The translations under genes and the position numbers were made by a program. A stretch of DNA of 64,000 bases from an uncultured Mycoplasmatota bacterium (GTDB lineage: Bacteria; Bacillota_I; Bacilli_A; RF39; UBA660), in assembly GCA_900551455.1 (NCBI GenBank), contig URVV01000001.1, positions 61,815 to 125,814 of the forward strand. The letters are read 5' to 3'. The notes beneath the pieces are model-generated. The model saw nothing but the letters and a program-made list of their open reading frames with translations. It was not told the origin of the DNA and made no database searches. This document shows positions 42,032-50,306 of the stretch, piece by piece (position 1 is the first letter of the stretch; every line of letters begins with the position of its first letter).

Positions 42032-42694
42032 ATGTACAAGAAGAAAATAATTTATTTATTAATCTTGGTATTGTTACTTACAGGATGTAGTTGTCAGAGA
42101 ATTACTAGTGATTTGGATACGGTAGTTAGGGCAACAATGAGTAAGAGTAGTACAAGTGTTAATACTGTTTCTACGGGTTATGAGTTATATATACCTACGG
42201 GTGTTAGCCAAATCAAAGATAATGAATATAATCAAAAATTTAAAATAAGAGATAGATATGTTTATTTGTATGTTGATACGGTTAGTTATTATTACAAGAA
42301 TATGTTAAATTATAAGAAGAGTGAGGATTATAGTTATTATTATAAGGAGTTTGCGATAGATGGCAAGACTGGTTATGTAGGAGTTAATAAGATTAAGGAA
42401 GCGGAATATTTTTGTGAGATAGTTTATAATTATGCAAAAATAGAGTTTTATAGTGATGATGATAATTTACCAGTTATAATGGCTGATTCATTGATAATTT
42501 TAAATAGTATTAAGTTTAATGATAATCTTATAAAGACTAAACTTGATGATAGTGTTGGTGATAGTAAAGAAGTTAAATATGAGTTGGATAAGCCTAAAGA
42601 TACGGAGAGTACATTTTCTAAATATTTACAAGAGTATGTATCTGATGATGAACAGAGCGATGAGGAGAATATAGGGTTACCTGGAGAGGATTAA
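42032..42694 (+). CDS. Lipoprotein, unknown
   Basis: 220 residues from the ATG at 42032. Signal peptide with lipobox LLLTGC (lipid-modified Cys at about 19) directly followed by another Cys. The mature part has an acidic C-terminal tail (KYLQEYVSDDEQSDEENIG). It heads an operon with the acidic cytoplasmic protein and ytxG/ytxH-like genes, so it may sit opposite them across the membrane. Confidence 0.7.
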   Translation: MYKKKIIYLLILVLLLTGCSCQRITSDLDTVVRATMSKSSTSVNTVSTGYELYIPTGVSQIKDNEYNQKFKIRDRYVYLYVDTVSYYYKNMLNYKKSEDYSYYYKEFAIDGKTGYVGVNKIKEAEYFCEIVYNYAKIEFYSDDDNLPVIMADSLIILNSIKFNDNLIKTKLDDSVGDSKEVKYELDKPKDTESTFSKYLQEYVSDDEQSDEENIGLPGED

Positions 42695-42710
42695 TTTTGG
42701 AGGTGCAATA

Positions 42711-43745
42711 GTGAAATTATTTGATAAAATTAAAGATTTATTTATGGATGAGGTTAGTGAAGAAGATGAGATGGAACTGGAAGAGGAAAATAAAGAAATT
42801 TATGAGGAACCAAAGGATATTTTACCTAAGGTAATGCGTGATACGATAAAGAAGGAAGAAGAAAAGGTTGAATTTAAGGTTAGACCTGAAGGACTTATGG
42901 AAGTGGATAAAAAGACTACAGAAAGAGTTATTCAGCAACCTATTATTCAAAAACAAGAAAAACCGGTAATGGATCAACCGGTTTCACAGTCTACGAAGAA
43001 GTTTTCGTTTCCAATTGATTTTGGAGATGAGATGCCTAGTCGTAGTTCTAAAGCAAGTATGGGAAATGTAAATGTTTTAAAGGCTGAAAAGGAAATTCCT
43101 AAAAAAGTATCAGAGTTATATCCAAAAAAAGAAGAAGTTAAGGAAAAGCCAAAATTTAAAGCTACTCCAGTTATATCTCCAGTATATGGAATTTTAGATA
43201 AGAATTATAAAAAAGAAGAAGTTAAGGAAAAGTCAGAGGATAATGTTGAGATGAAGAGGCCTTCTAAAAAGGTTGATTTTGAAACTGTTAGAAAGAAGGC
43301 TTTTGGAAACTTGGCTGATGAGATAAAAGATAATTTGATGTGTGAAAATTGTGAACTTTATAAAGAGGTAAAAAAGATTAGTTCTTTAAAAGAAGATGAT
43401 TTGCTATATGATATGACTGTTGATGATGAGATGAAAGATGTTACAATAGAAAAGGCTTATGATAATTATGAAGAATTTGGAGTAGCTTATGAACCAAAGA
43501 TAAACAACACTAATCAGGAAGATGACTTGACTAGTAAGAGTGATAATGTTATACTTGATGAGAAAATAGATACAGTTGAAGAAAATGATTTAGAGAAACA
43601 TTTAGCAAGTAGTGATACGAAGGAAGAGGTAATTCCTACGAGAATGCAGTTTAAGGAAAAGAGAGAAGAAAAAAATGATGATAAGGTGGATAAGGATTTC
43701 TTTGAATTGATTGATTCAATGTATAAGGAAAGGACGGATGATTAA
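42711..43745 (+). CDS. Highly charged, mostly disordered protein with ISPVYG motif
   Basis: 344 residues from a GTG start with RBS GGAGGTGC. Almost entirely Lys/Glu/Asp-rich without predicted globular or membrane parts. It carries a conserved-looking patch KATPVISPVYGILDKNYKKE (about 150-169) and a short C-x2-C (MCENCELYKEVKKI). The N-terminus MKLFDKIKDLFMDE is an amphipathic helix as in SepF-like membrane tethers. Function not recognised; a membrane-associated scaffold is possible. Confidence 0.6.
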   Translation: MKLFDKIKDLFMDEVSEEDEMELEEENKEIYEEPKDILPKVMRDTIKKEEEKVEFKVRPEGLMEVDKKTTERVIQQPIIQKQEKPVMDQPVSQSTKKFSFPIDFGDEMPSRSSKASMGNVNVLKAEKEIPKKVSELYPKKEEVKEKPKFKATPVISPVYGILDKNYKKEEVKEKSEDNVEMKRPSKKVDFETVRKKAFGNLADEIKDNLMCENCELYKEVKKISSLKEDDLLYDMTVDDEMKDVTIEKAYDNYEEFGVAYEPKINNTNQEDDLTSKSDNVILDEKIDTVEENDLEKHLASSDTKEEVIPTRMQFKEKREEKNDDKVDKDFFELIDSMYKERTDD

Positions 43746-43748
43746 AAA

Positions 43749-44024
43749 ATGGATTTTTTACCGATGATTTTATACATATTAGGTTCTATTTTACTGGTAG
43801 TTTTAATAATATTGGGTATAAAGATGATTGGAACGATGAATAAAATTGATGAAATTGCAGATGATATTAGTACGAAACTAAAATCATTAAATGGATTTTT
43901 TTCGGTGATTGATTTTACTACTGACAAGTTAGCAACCATTACAGATAAAGTGGTTGATGGTGTAACAGCATTAATTAATAGAATGTTTAGGAGAAAGAAA
44001 AAGGAGGAATATGAAGATGAGTAA
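43749..44024 (+). CDS. DUF948/YtxG-like membrane protein
   Basis: 91 residues. One N-terminal transmembrane helix (about 5-27) is followed by an amphipathic coiled region (IDEIADDISTKLKSLNGFF, DKLATITDKVVDGVTALIN) and a basic-acidic tail. Pattern of YtxG (DUF948), which in B. subtilis neighbours ytxH, as here (8-base overlap). Confidence 0.7.
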   Translation: MDFLPMILYILGSILLVVLIILGIKMIGTMNKIDEIADDISTKLKSLNGFFSVIDFTTDKLATITDKVVDGVTALINRMFRRKKKEEYEDE

Positions 44025-44451
44025 AAATGGTAAAGGATTATTAAAATTTGTAGCAGGAGTAGGTATTGGTGTTGGAGTAGGAATGCTTTTATCACCTAAA
44101 TCTGGTGAGGAACTTAGAAAAGATTTAAAAAAGAAAATGGATGAATTAGTTAAAAAAGTTAAGGAAGTTGACTTGAAGGAATTATCCGATGATTTGATGG
44201 ATAGAATTCAGAAATTGAAGAAGGAAATCGAAGATTTAGATAAGGAAAAAGCTTTAGCAATTGCTAAGAAAAAAGGTGAACAACTTAAAGAAAAGGCTAA
44301 TGAGTTATGGGAAGTTGCTAAGGAAAAAGGAACACCCGTTATTGAAAAAGCAGCAGATGAAGTTAGACAAAGAGCTATATTAGTAACTAAAGAAGTTCTT
44401 AAGAAACTTGAAAATCAAGAAAAAAATTCTAAAAAAGAAATTACAGAATAA
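44017..44451 (+). CDS. YtxH-like stress-associated protein
   Basis: 144 residues from the ATG at 44017, 9 bases after AAGGAGG. A Gly-rich hydrophobic start (FVAGVGIGVGVGMLLSPKSGEELR) is followed by a long Lys/Glu coiled helix: the YtxH build. In B. subtilis the YtxGH pair is sigma-B and sigma-H related; no such promoter is seen here. Confidence 0.75.
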   Translation: MSKNGKGLLKFVAGVGIGVGVGMLLSPKSGEELRKDLKKKMDELVKKVKEVDLKELSDDLMDRIQKLKKEIEDLDKEKALAIAKKKGEQLKEKANELWEVAKEKGTPVIEKAADEVRQRAILVTKEVLKKLENQEKNSKKEITE

Positions 44452-44463
44452 TTTCTTTTTTTC
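44437..44463 (+). terminator. Terminator overlapping the ytxH-like stop
   Basis: GAAATTA-CAGAA-TAATTTC hairpin followed by TTTTTTTC. Confidence 0.7.
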
Positions 44464-44510
44464 TTTATTTTTAGAAATTAATGAGATATAATTATACTAG
44501 GTGATGGAAT

Positions 44511-44903
44511 ATGAATAAAAGAGGATTTACTTTAGTGGAACTTTTAGCTACTATTGTACTTTTGTCAATAATTTCAGTTATTTCTTATGTTTCTATTTCT
44601 TCAGTTATTAAAAAGAATAAAGTAAATAATTGCAGGAATTTAATTAAGAGTATTGAAGGTGCTAGTAGGGAGTATGTTAGTGATAATAGATATAACTTTA
44701 CTAATAGAGATGATAAAGTAATAACAGCAGAAGATTTATTTAGAGGGAATTATTTAAAAAATGAGATAATGGATCCATTTACTAATGAGAAAGTGAATAG
44801 TGAAAATGTAAAAATTATAATTTCTTTAAAGAGTGATTATACAATGGAGAAGATTCAGATAAAGGGATATGATTTTTTTGAAAATAATTGTAATTTGGGA
44901 TAA
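44511..44903 (+). CDS. Type IV pilin-like (prepilin) protein
   Basis: 130 residues beginning MNKRGFTLVELLATI, a canonical prepilin peptidase site (K-R-G / F-T-L-V-E) with Glu at +5 and a hydrophobic helix to residue about 28. The globular part has two Cys (NNCRN...NNCNLG) that could pair. Competence pseudopilin or type II/IV pilus minor pilin; no secretion ATPase gene is nearby. Confidence 0.85.
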   Translation: MNKRGFTLVELLATIVLLSIISVISYVSISSVIKKNKVNNCRNLIKSIEGASREYVSDNRYNFTNRDDKVITAEDLFRGNYLKNEIMDPFTNEKVNSENVKIIISLKSDYTMEKIQIKGYDFFENNCNLG

Positions 44904-44990
44904 TTTTATAGTAAAATAAATATATAATGGATAGAATATTAAAGATAGATAAATAAAAAACAAATAATTTTAATTTATTCTTTGTTATTC

Positions 44991-45019
44991 TTGAGAATAG
45001 ATTTATATTATGTTAAAAT
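44991..45019 (+). promoter_or_regulatory. Promoter of the ireB operon
   Basis: TTGAGA-N17-TAAAAT. Confidence 0.65.
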
Positions 45020-45039
45020 ATAATTAAGTAGGTGATTGA

Positions 45040-45246
45040 ATGGAAGAAAGTGGAATTAAGAAGGTAATTAAAGAGGTAAGTGATAGTATGAAGGAACACG
45101 GTTATGACCCGGTTACTCAGATTGTTGGCTATTTGATTAGTAATGATTTGGGTTATATTCCTTTATTTGATAATAATAGAAATAAGATTGCAAAGTTAGA
45201 TCGTACACTTATTTTGGAAAGTATGATTAGTGAGTATTTAAAATGA
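45040..45246 (+). CDS. ireB: IreB-family regulatory phosphoprotein (DUF965)
   Basis: 68 residues with the family pattern (GYDPVTQIVGYLISNDLGYIP, IAKLDRTLILESMISEYLK). In Enterococcus IreB is a substrate of the PASTA kinase IreK and affects cephalosporin tolerance. B. subtilis counterpart is yrzL, also upstream of ruvX. It overlaps ruvX by 4 bases. Confidence 0.9.
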   Translation: MEESGIKKVIKEVSDSMKEHGYDPVTQIVGYLISNDLGYIPLFDNNRNKIAKLDRTLILESMISEYLK

Positions 45247-45659
45247 GATGTTTAGGTTTAGATTTAGGTAGTAAGACGTTGGGAATTGCAATTAGTGATT
45301 TGACTAATTCGATTGCTTCGGTTTACAAGACATTATATTTTTCTCTGGATGATAATTATAAGACGATTGAACCACTTAGGGAGATTATTTTGAAAGAGGG
45401 AATTGATACCTTGGTATTGGGATTACCTAAGAATATGAATAATACTTTGGGAAAAAGAGCTTTAGTTACTTTAGAATATAAAGAGTTATTAGAAAAGGAG
45501 TTTGGTTTACCAGTAATAATGGAAGATGAGAGACTTACTTCGGTGATTTCTAATAATGTTTTGATAGAGGCAGATATGTCTAGGAAAAAGAGAAAAAAAA
45601 GAGTAGATGGAATAGCTGCAGAAATAATTTTACAAGGATATTTAGATAAAAATAAATAA
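45243..45659 (+). CDS. ruvX: Putative pre-16S rRNA nuclease / Holliday junction resolvase RuvX (YqgF)
   Basis: 138 residues. RNase-H-like fold with LGLDLGSKTLGIAISD (first acidic site), LVLGLPKNMNNT, IMEDERLTS and the last Asp in KKRVDGIAAEIILQGYL. Essential in many bacteria and implicated in 16S 5'-end maturation. Confidence 0.93.
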   Translation: MRCLGLDLGSKTLGIAISDLTNSIASVYKTLYFSLDDNYKTIEPLREIILKEGIDTLVLGLPKNMNNTLGKRALVTLEYKELLEKEFGLPVIMEDERLTSVISNNVLIEADMSRKKRKKRVDGIAAEIILQGYLDKNK

Positions 45660-45674
45660 GTGAGGGATATAGAA

Positions 45675-45953
45675 ATGAATGAGAAACAGAAGTTTGTTAT
45701 AAAAGATAAAGATGGTAGAGAGATTGAGTGTGAACCTTTATTTACGTTTGAATCTGAAGAAACTAAGAAGCAGTATGTAGTTTATACGGATAATTCAAAA
45801 GATGATGCGGGAAATATTAGAGTATTTGCTTCGATATATAATGTAAATGATAAGGGTGGAGAACTTTTGCCAATAAAGAGTGATAAGGAGTGGAAGGTAA
45901 TTGAAACTATTCTTGATACGATCCAAGAAGAAAGCAAGAAGAGTGGAGAATAG
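45675..45953 (+). CDS. DUF1292 (YrzB-like) protein
   Basis: 92 residues from the ATG at 45675 with RBS GTGAGGG. Pattern KFVIKDKDGREIECEPLFTFESEETKKQYVVYTD fits DUF1292. Position between ruvX and mltG equals B. subtilis yrzB. Function unknown. Confidence 0.85.
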   Translation: MNEKQKFVIKDKDGREIECEPLFTFESEETKKQYVVYTDNSKDDAGNIRVFASIYNVNDKGGELLPIKSDKEWKVIETILDTIQEESKKSGE

Positions 45954-45958
45954 GATTA

Positions 45959-47029
45959 ATGAAGAAGTATAAAGTTATAGTAGTGATATTGGTAGTGGTA
46001 TTAGTGAGTATTTTTGCGGTTGGTTTTTTTTACAATTATCAGATATCGCCAGTTTCAAGAGATGGAGAAAAGGTAGTAGTTGAAATTAAAAATGGTAGTA
46101 TATATTCGATTGGTGATACTTTATATGAGAATGGTCTTATTAGAAGTACTTTAATATTTAAGTTATATGTTAAACTTAATAAGATTACTTCTTTAAAGGC
46201 TTCGACGTATGAGTTTAACAAGAATATGAGTTTGAAGGAAATTATAACAGTTTTACAAGAGGGAAATGCTTATAATCCTCAACAAATAGTAATTACATTT
46301 AAAGAGGGCCAAAATGTTAGAAAGATTGCGAGGGTTGTAGCAGAGAATACGAATAATAGTTATGATGATTTTATGGCTATTATGAATGATAGTGAGTATA
46401 TAGATAGTCTTATTAGTAAGTATTGGTTTTTGACTGATAAGATTAAGGATAAGAGAATTTATTATCCATTAGAGGGTTATTTATTTCCAAATACTTATGC
46501 TTTTAAAAATAAGGATGTTACTCCTAAAGAGATAGTTCAAAAAATGTTAGATGAGATGGATAAGCAATTAACAAAGTATAAAGAAAAAATTGAGAGTAGT
46601 GGAAAATCATTACATCAATTAATTACTTTGGCTTCAATTGTAGAACTAGAGGGTGCTAGTTCTTCAGATAGGGCTTCGGTAGCGGGAGTTTTCTATAATA
46701 GAATTAATGATGGTTGGGTATTAGGTAGTGATGTTACAACCTACTATTATTTAAAGATAGATGATTTTAAGCAGTCACTTAATGGTAATAAGAATTTATA
46801 TACTTGTGATAATGCTTATAATACAAGATGTACTTCTTATGTTGGATTACCGGTAGGACCGGTGTCTAATCCTGGAAGTGAATCTATTGAAGCAACAATT
46901 AATTATAAGAAGCATGATTATTATTATTTTGTAGCGGATTGTAAAGGAAAGACGTATTTGAATAAAAATGCAACAGGTCATTATAATACAATTCAAAAGT
47001 TAAAAAGTGAAAATAATTGGTGTGCATAA
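45959..47029 (+). CDS. mltG: Endolytic transglycosylase MltG (YceG/YrrL)
   Basis: 356 residues. N-terminal membrane helix (about 5-26), LysM-like subdomain, then the YceG catalytic domain with Glu in TLASIVELEG, followed by SVAGVFYNRINDGWVLGSDVTTYY and LPVGPVSNPG. Cuts nascent glycan strands and sets their length. Followed by a terminator, which separates it from yrrM. Confidence 0.94.
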   Translation: MKKYKVIVVILVVVLVSIFAVGFFYNYQISPVSRDGEKVVVEIKNGSIYSIGDTLYENGLIRSTLIFKLYVKLNKITSLKASTYEFNKNMSLKEIITVLQEGNAYNPQQIVITFKEGQNVRKIARVVAENTNNSYDDFMAIMNDSEYIDSLISKYWFLTDKIKDKRIYYPLEGYLFPNTYAFKNKDVTPKEIVQKMLDEMDKQLTKYKEKIESSGKSLHQLITLASIVELEGASSSDRASVAGVFYNRINDGWVLGSDVTTYYYLKIDDFKQSLNGNKNLYTCDNAYNTRCTSYVGLPVGPVSNPGSESIEATINYKKHDYYYFVADCKGKTYLNKNATGHYNTIQKLKSENNWCA

Positions 47030-47057
47030 GAAGATGTAATAATACATCTTCTTAATT
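47028..47057 (+). terminator. Terminator after mltG
   Basis: AAGAAGATGTA-ATAA-TACATCTTCTT hairpin then AATTTTAT. Confidence 0.75.
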
Positions 47058-47064
47058 TTATATA

Positions 47065-47078
47065 CAAACAGATGTATG
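47065..47078. promoter_or_regulatory. LexA-like operator upstream of trmR
   Basis: CAAACAGATGTATG, imperfect dyad (12 of 14 fit to CGAACRNRYGTTYG), 8 bases before the -35. Same element and spacing as at recX. Confidence 0.5.
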
Positions 47079-47086
47079 AATGTATA

Positions 47087-47115
47087 TTGACTTTTGAGAG
47101 AGTGTGTGGTATCAT
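47087..47115 (+). promoter_or_regulatory. Promoter of the trmR-yrrN-yrrO genes
   Basis: TTGACT-N17-TATCAT. Confidence 0.7.
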
Positions 47116-47165
47116 TTTTATTGTCAGTGATTATTTTGACAGGTGTACTTTAGAGGTGGATATAA

Positions 47166-47768
47166 ATGAATGATAAATTAAAGGAAATTGAAGAATATGC
47201 AAAAAGCGAAAGGGTACCGATAATGTTACCTTCAGGAATTGATTATTTATGTAATTATATTAAGAATAATGGTATTAAAAGAGTGTTAGAAATTGGAAGT
47301 GCTATTGGATATTCTGCAATAAGAATGGCTTTAGTAGATGATGAGGTGATGATTACTACAATTGAGAAGGATGAACAAAGATATAAAATGGCGGTTAAAA
47401 ATATTTCTTTATTTGGACTAGATGAGAGAATTAAGATAATTAATGGAGATGCTTTAGAGAGTTTAATAGATGGAAAATTTGATTTATTATTTATTGATGC
47501 TTCAAAGGGGAATAATATTAATTTTTTTAATAAATATAAGGATAATTTAGTTGAAAATGGAGTGATTATTACTGATAATTTATTGTTTCATGGGTTAGTG
47601 GAGAATGAGAGTTTGGCGGTTACTAGAAATCAAAGAGGATTAGTAAAGAAAATTAAAAATTTTAAGGAATTTTTGGATAATAATCAGGAGTTTGTAACGG
47701 AATATGTAAGAGTTGGAGATGGAATATCAATTTCTAGAAGGAGAATGGTAAATGAAGATAATTGTTAG
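47166..47768 (+). CDS. trmR: tRNA 5-hydroxyuridine methyltransferase (TrmR/YrrM-like O-methyltransferase)
   Basis: 200 residues. Class I O-methyltransferase with SAM motif VLEIGSAIGYSAI, TTIEKDEQRY, INGDALE and metal-binding FIDASKG/ITDNLLFHG. B. subtilis YrrM (TrmR) converts ho5U34 to mo5U34 in tRNA. The two following genes match the hydroxylating partners, so the operon supplies the whole wobble modification. It overlaps the next gene by 17 bases. Confidence 0.88.
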   Translation: MNDKLKEIEEYAKSERVPIMLPSGIDYLCNYIKNNGIKRVLEIGSAIGYSAIRMALVDDEVMITTIEKDEQRYKMAVKNISLFGLDERIKIINGDALESLIDGKFDLLFIDASKGNNINFFNKYKDNLVENGVIITDNLLFHGLVENESLAVTRNQRGLVKKIKNFKEFLDNNQEFVTEYVRVGDGISISRRRMVNEDNC

Positions 47769-48558
47769 TGGTAATAGCGTAGAACATCTTAAAAAGTTAA
47801 TTAAAAAGAATATTGATGGGGTAATAGTGTCAATAGATAAATTAGCAGTCAATGGTTCTTTTTATATGGATGTAGATATGCTAGATGAGATAGATTTTAT
47901 GGGTAAAGAGGTCTTTGTTTCTTTAAATAAGTTAATGCATAATAAAGATTTGCAATTGTTAAGGGGAGTTATGGAAAAACTTAAGGATAGAGATGTAAAG
48001 ATATTATTTTATGATATGGCGGTATATCAAATTGCTCAAAATTTAGGAATGATCTCAAAGTTAGTAATATATCAGGAACATTTAAACGCTTCGATAGGAT
48101 CACATATTTTTTATAATAATTTGGGTATTACTGGTAGTTTTGTGACTAACGATATTACTTATCAAGAACTTATGGAAATTAAGGAACATACGAAGATGGA
48201 ATTGATGTTTTTAGGGTATGGTTATGCGCCAATTTTTTATTCAAGAAGATATTTAATAAGTAATTATTTGGAATATATTGGTGAAAATGGTGGAAAGAAA
48301 TATAAAATTCAGAGTGATAATGTGATAGAATATCCGATTAGTGAAGAAGAGTTTGGAACTACGATTTATACTGAAGAAGTTATTAATTTGATTAACTATT
48401 TAGATAAACTTGATAATATTGATTATATTGTTATGAATAGTTTAATGATTGATGATAATGATTTTTTGAAGATGGTTGATAGGTTTTTAAATAGAGAGAA
48501 ACTTAGTAATTGTTATTTGGGATTTTTTGATAAGAAAACAATATACAAGGTTAAGTAG
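47752..48558 (+). CDS. U32-family protein YrrN/TrhP1-like
   Basis: 268 residues. TIM-barrel-like U32 protein without the Cys cluster; VFVSLNKLMHNKDLQLL, YQEHLNASIGSH and LMFLGYGYAPIFYSRRYL fit YrrN. In B. subtilis YrrN/YrrO (TrhP1/TrhP2) take part in prephenate-dependent 5-hydroxyuridine formation on tRNA. It is somewhat shorter than the B. subtilis protein. Confidence 0.85.
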   Translation: MKIIVSGNSVEHLKKLIKKNIDGVIVSIDKLAVNGSFYMDVDMLDEIDFMGKEVFVSLNKLMHNKDLQLLRGVMEKLKDRDVKILFYDMAVYQIAQNLGMISKLVIYQEHLNASIGSHIFYNNLGITGSFVTNDITYQELMEIKEHTKMELMFLGYGYAPIFYSRRYLISNYLEYIGENGGKKYKIQSDNVIEYPISEEEFGTTIYTEEVINLINYLDKLDNIDYIVMNSLMIDDNDFLKMVDRFLNREKLSNCYLGFFDKKTIYKVK

Positions 48559-48566
48559 GTGATGAG

Positions 48567-49760
48567 ATGAAGAAGATAGAATTATTAAGTCCTGCAGGAA
48601 GTTTAGATAGATTGAAAATGGCTTTATTGTATGGCGCTGATGCGGTATATTTTGGAGGTCAGGACTATAGTTTAAGAGCGAATGCTAAGAATTTATCTAT
48701 TACAGAAATAGGAGAAGCTTGTGAATATGCTCATCATTTGGGGAAAAAAGTTTATGTAACAGTTAATATAGTTTTTCATAATGAAGATAGTGTTGGGCTT
48801 AAAGATTATTTGATAAAATTAGAGAAATGTGGGGTGGATGCGATAATTGTATCTGATCCCCAAGTAATAGAGATTGTTAAGGAAAATAAGATTAATTTAC
48901 CGATCCATATATCTACGCAATATTCGACAGTTAATTATGAGGCTGTTAATTTTTGGAAAGATATGGGGGTAGAGAGAATAGTATTAGGAAGAGAATGTTC
49001 TAGAGAAGAGATTAAGGAAATAATTGATCGTACAGGGGTAGAAATAGAGGCTTTTATTCACGGGGCAATGTGTGCTAGTTATTCAGGAAGATGTGTACTT
49101 TCTAATTATTTTACTAATAGAGATGCTAACAGAGGGGGATGTGCTCAGATTTGTAGATGGAATTTTGATTTACTTAAAGATGATAAGATGATTGATAATA
49201 AAATTAAATTTACAATGTGTTCTAAGGATTTATGTATGTTAAGGTATATTCCTTCGATGATTGAAATAGGAATTAGTAGTTTGAAGGTTGAGGGAAGGAT
49301 GAGAAGCATATACTATATAGCAACAGTTATTAGTACATATAGGAAGGCTATTGATGATTATTATAATGGGACACTTACTGAGGAGAAATTAAAATACTAT
49401 GAAAAGGTATTGGGAAGAGTAGCAAATAGAGATAATGTGGCTCAATTTTATGATAAATTTCCGGGAAAGGATGAGCAATATTTTCTTGGAAGAGATGAAG
49501 TTAGTAATCAAGATTATTTAGGAATTGTAGATAGTTATGAAGATGGTTTTGTTAAATTAATAGTAAAAAATTATTTTAAGTGTGGAGATTTAGTTGAGAT
49601 AATGTCTCCGGTTAGAGAACCTATTTCATTTACAATAGAAGATATTTATGATATGGATGGTAATAAGCTAGAATGTGCTAGACATCCTGAAGAGGTTGTT
49701 AAAATTAAATTGGGTACAAAAGTAGATAAATTTGATATGATGAGAACTTTTATAAAATAG
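48567..49760 (+). CDS. U32-family tRNA hydroxylation protein YrrO/TrhP2-like
   Basis: 397 residues. U32 signature EAFIHGAMCASYSGRCVLSNY with Cys ligands, NRGGCAQICRWNF and CSKDLCMLRYIPSM (Fe-S cluster set), and LKVEGRMRSIYYIATV. Works with the previous gene in ho5U34 synthesis. In B. subtilis udk lies between yrrO and greA; here greA follows directly, so udk is absent from the block. Confidence 0.9.
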   Translation: MKKIELLSPAGSLDRLKMALLYGADAVYFGGQDYSLRANAKNLSITEIGEACEYAHHLGKKVYVTVNIVFHNEDSVGLKDYLIKLEKCGVDAIIVSDPQVIEIVKENKINLPIHISTQYSTVNYEAVNFWKDMGVERIVLGRECSREEIKEIIDRTGVEIEAFIHGAMCASYSGRCVLSNYFTNRDANRGGCAQICRWNFDLLKDDKMIDNKIKFTMCSKDLCMLRYIPSMIEIGISSLKVEGRMRSIYYIATVISTYRKAIDDYYNGTLTEEKLKYYEKVLGRVANRDNVAQFYDKFPGKDEQYFLGRDEVSNQDYLGIVDSYEDGFVKLIVKNYFKCGDLVEIMSPVREPISFTIEDIYDMDGNKLECARHPEEVVKIKLGTKVDKFDMMRTFIK

Positions 49761-49770
49761 GGAAATATGC

Positions 49771-49799
49771 TTGACAAAAAAATGAAAAACTAGTAAAAT
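49771..49799 (+). promoter_or_regulatory. greA promoter
   Basis: TTGACA-N17-TAAAAT. Confidence 0.8.
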
Positions 49800-49825
49800 G
49801 TTGAAATGTTAAAAGAGGTGATTAT

Positions 49826-50293
49826 ATGAGCAATAAAGTATATTTAACAAATGAGGGATTCCTAGAAATTGAAGAGGAATTGAATCGTTTAAAGGAAGTT
49901 AAGAGACCAGAGATTATTAAGGCATTAAAGGATGCGAGAGCTTTGGGGGATTTATCTGAAAATGCAGATTATGATGCTGCTAGAGATGAACAAGCTAAAG
50001 TAGAGGGAAGAATAGCTGAACTTGAAAAATTGTTAGAAGTAGCAGAGTTAATAGAGAAAGAAGATACTGGAAAGGTAGGACTTGGAGCAACAGTAAAGAT
50101 TATGTATGAAGATGATCCTGAAGATGTTGAAGAGTATCGTATTGTTGGTTCAAAGGAAGCTGATCCATCTAATAATAAAATATCAAATGAGTCTCCGCTT
50201 GCTAAAGCAATACTTGGTGCAAAAGCTGGGGATGATTGTATTGTAGAGAGTCCAAATGGCAACTATAACGTAAAAGTTTTAGAAATAATGTAA
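49826..50293 (+). CDS. greA: Transcription elongation factor GreA
   Basis: 155 residues. N-terminal coiled coil with LTNEGFLEIEEELNRLK and ALGDLSENADYDAARDEQ (acidic tip D/E residues), then the FKBP-like C-terminal domain (SPLAKAILGAKAGDDCIVESP). Rescues backtracked RNA polymerase. 13 bases before tig. Confidence 0.96.
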   Translation: MSNKVYLTNEGFLEIEEELNRLKEVKRPEIIKALKDARALGDLSENADYDAARDEQAKVEGRIAELEKLLEVAELIEKEDTGKVGLGATVKIMYEDDPEDVEEYRIVGSKEADPSNNKISNESPLAKAILGAKAGDDCIVESPNGNYNVKVLEIM

Positions 50294-50306
50294 GGAGTAG
50301 GTAAAA

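Noticed and set aside
43742..44095. 117-codon minus-strand frame opposite ytxG-like gene
   Set aside because: Antisense shadow without RBS.
49969..50262. 97-codon minus-strand frame within greA
   Set aside because: Antisense of GreA; Ser-rich artefact.
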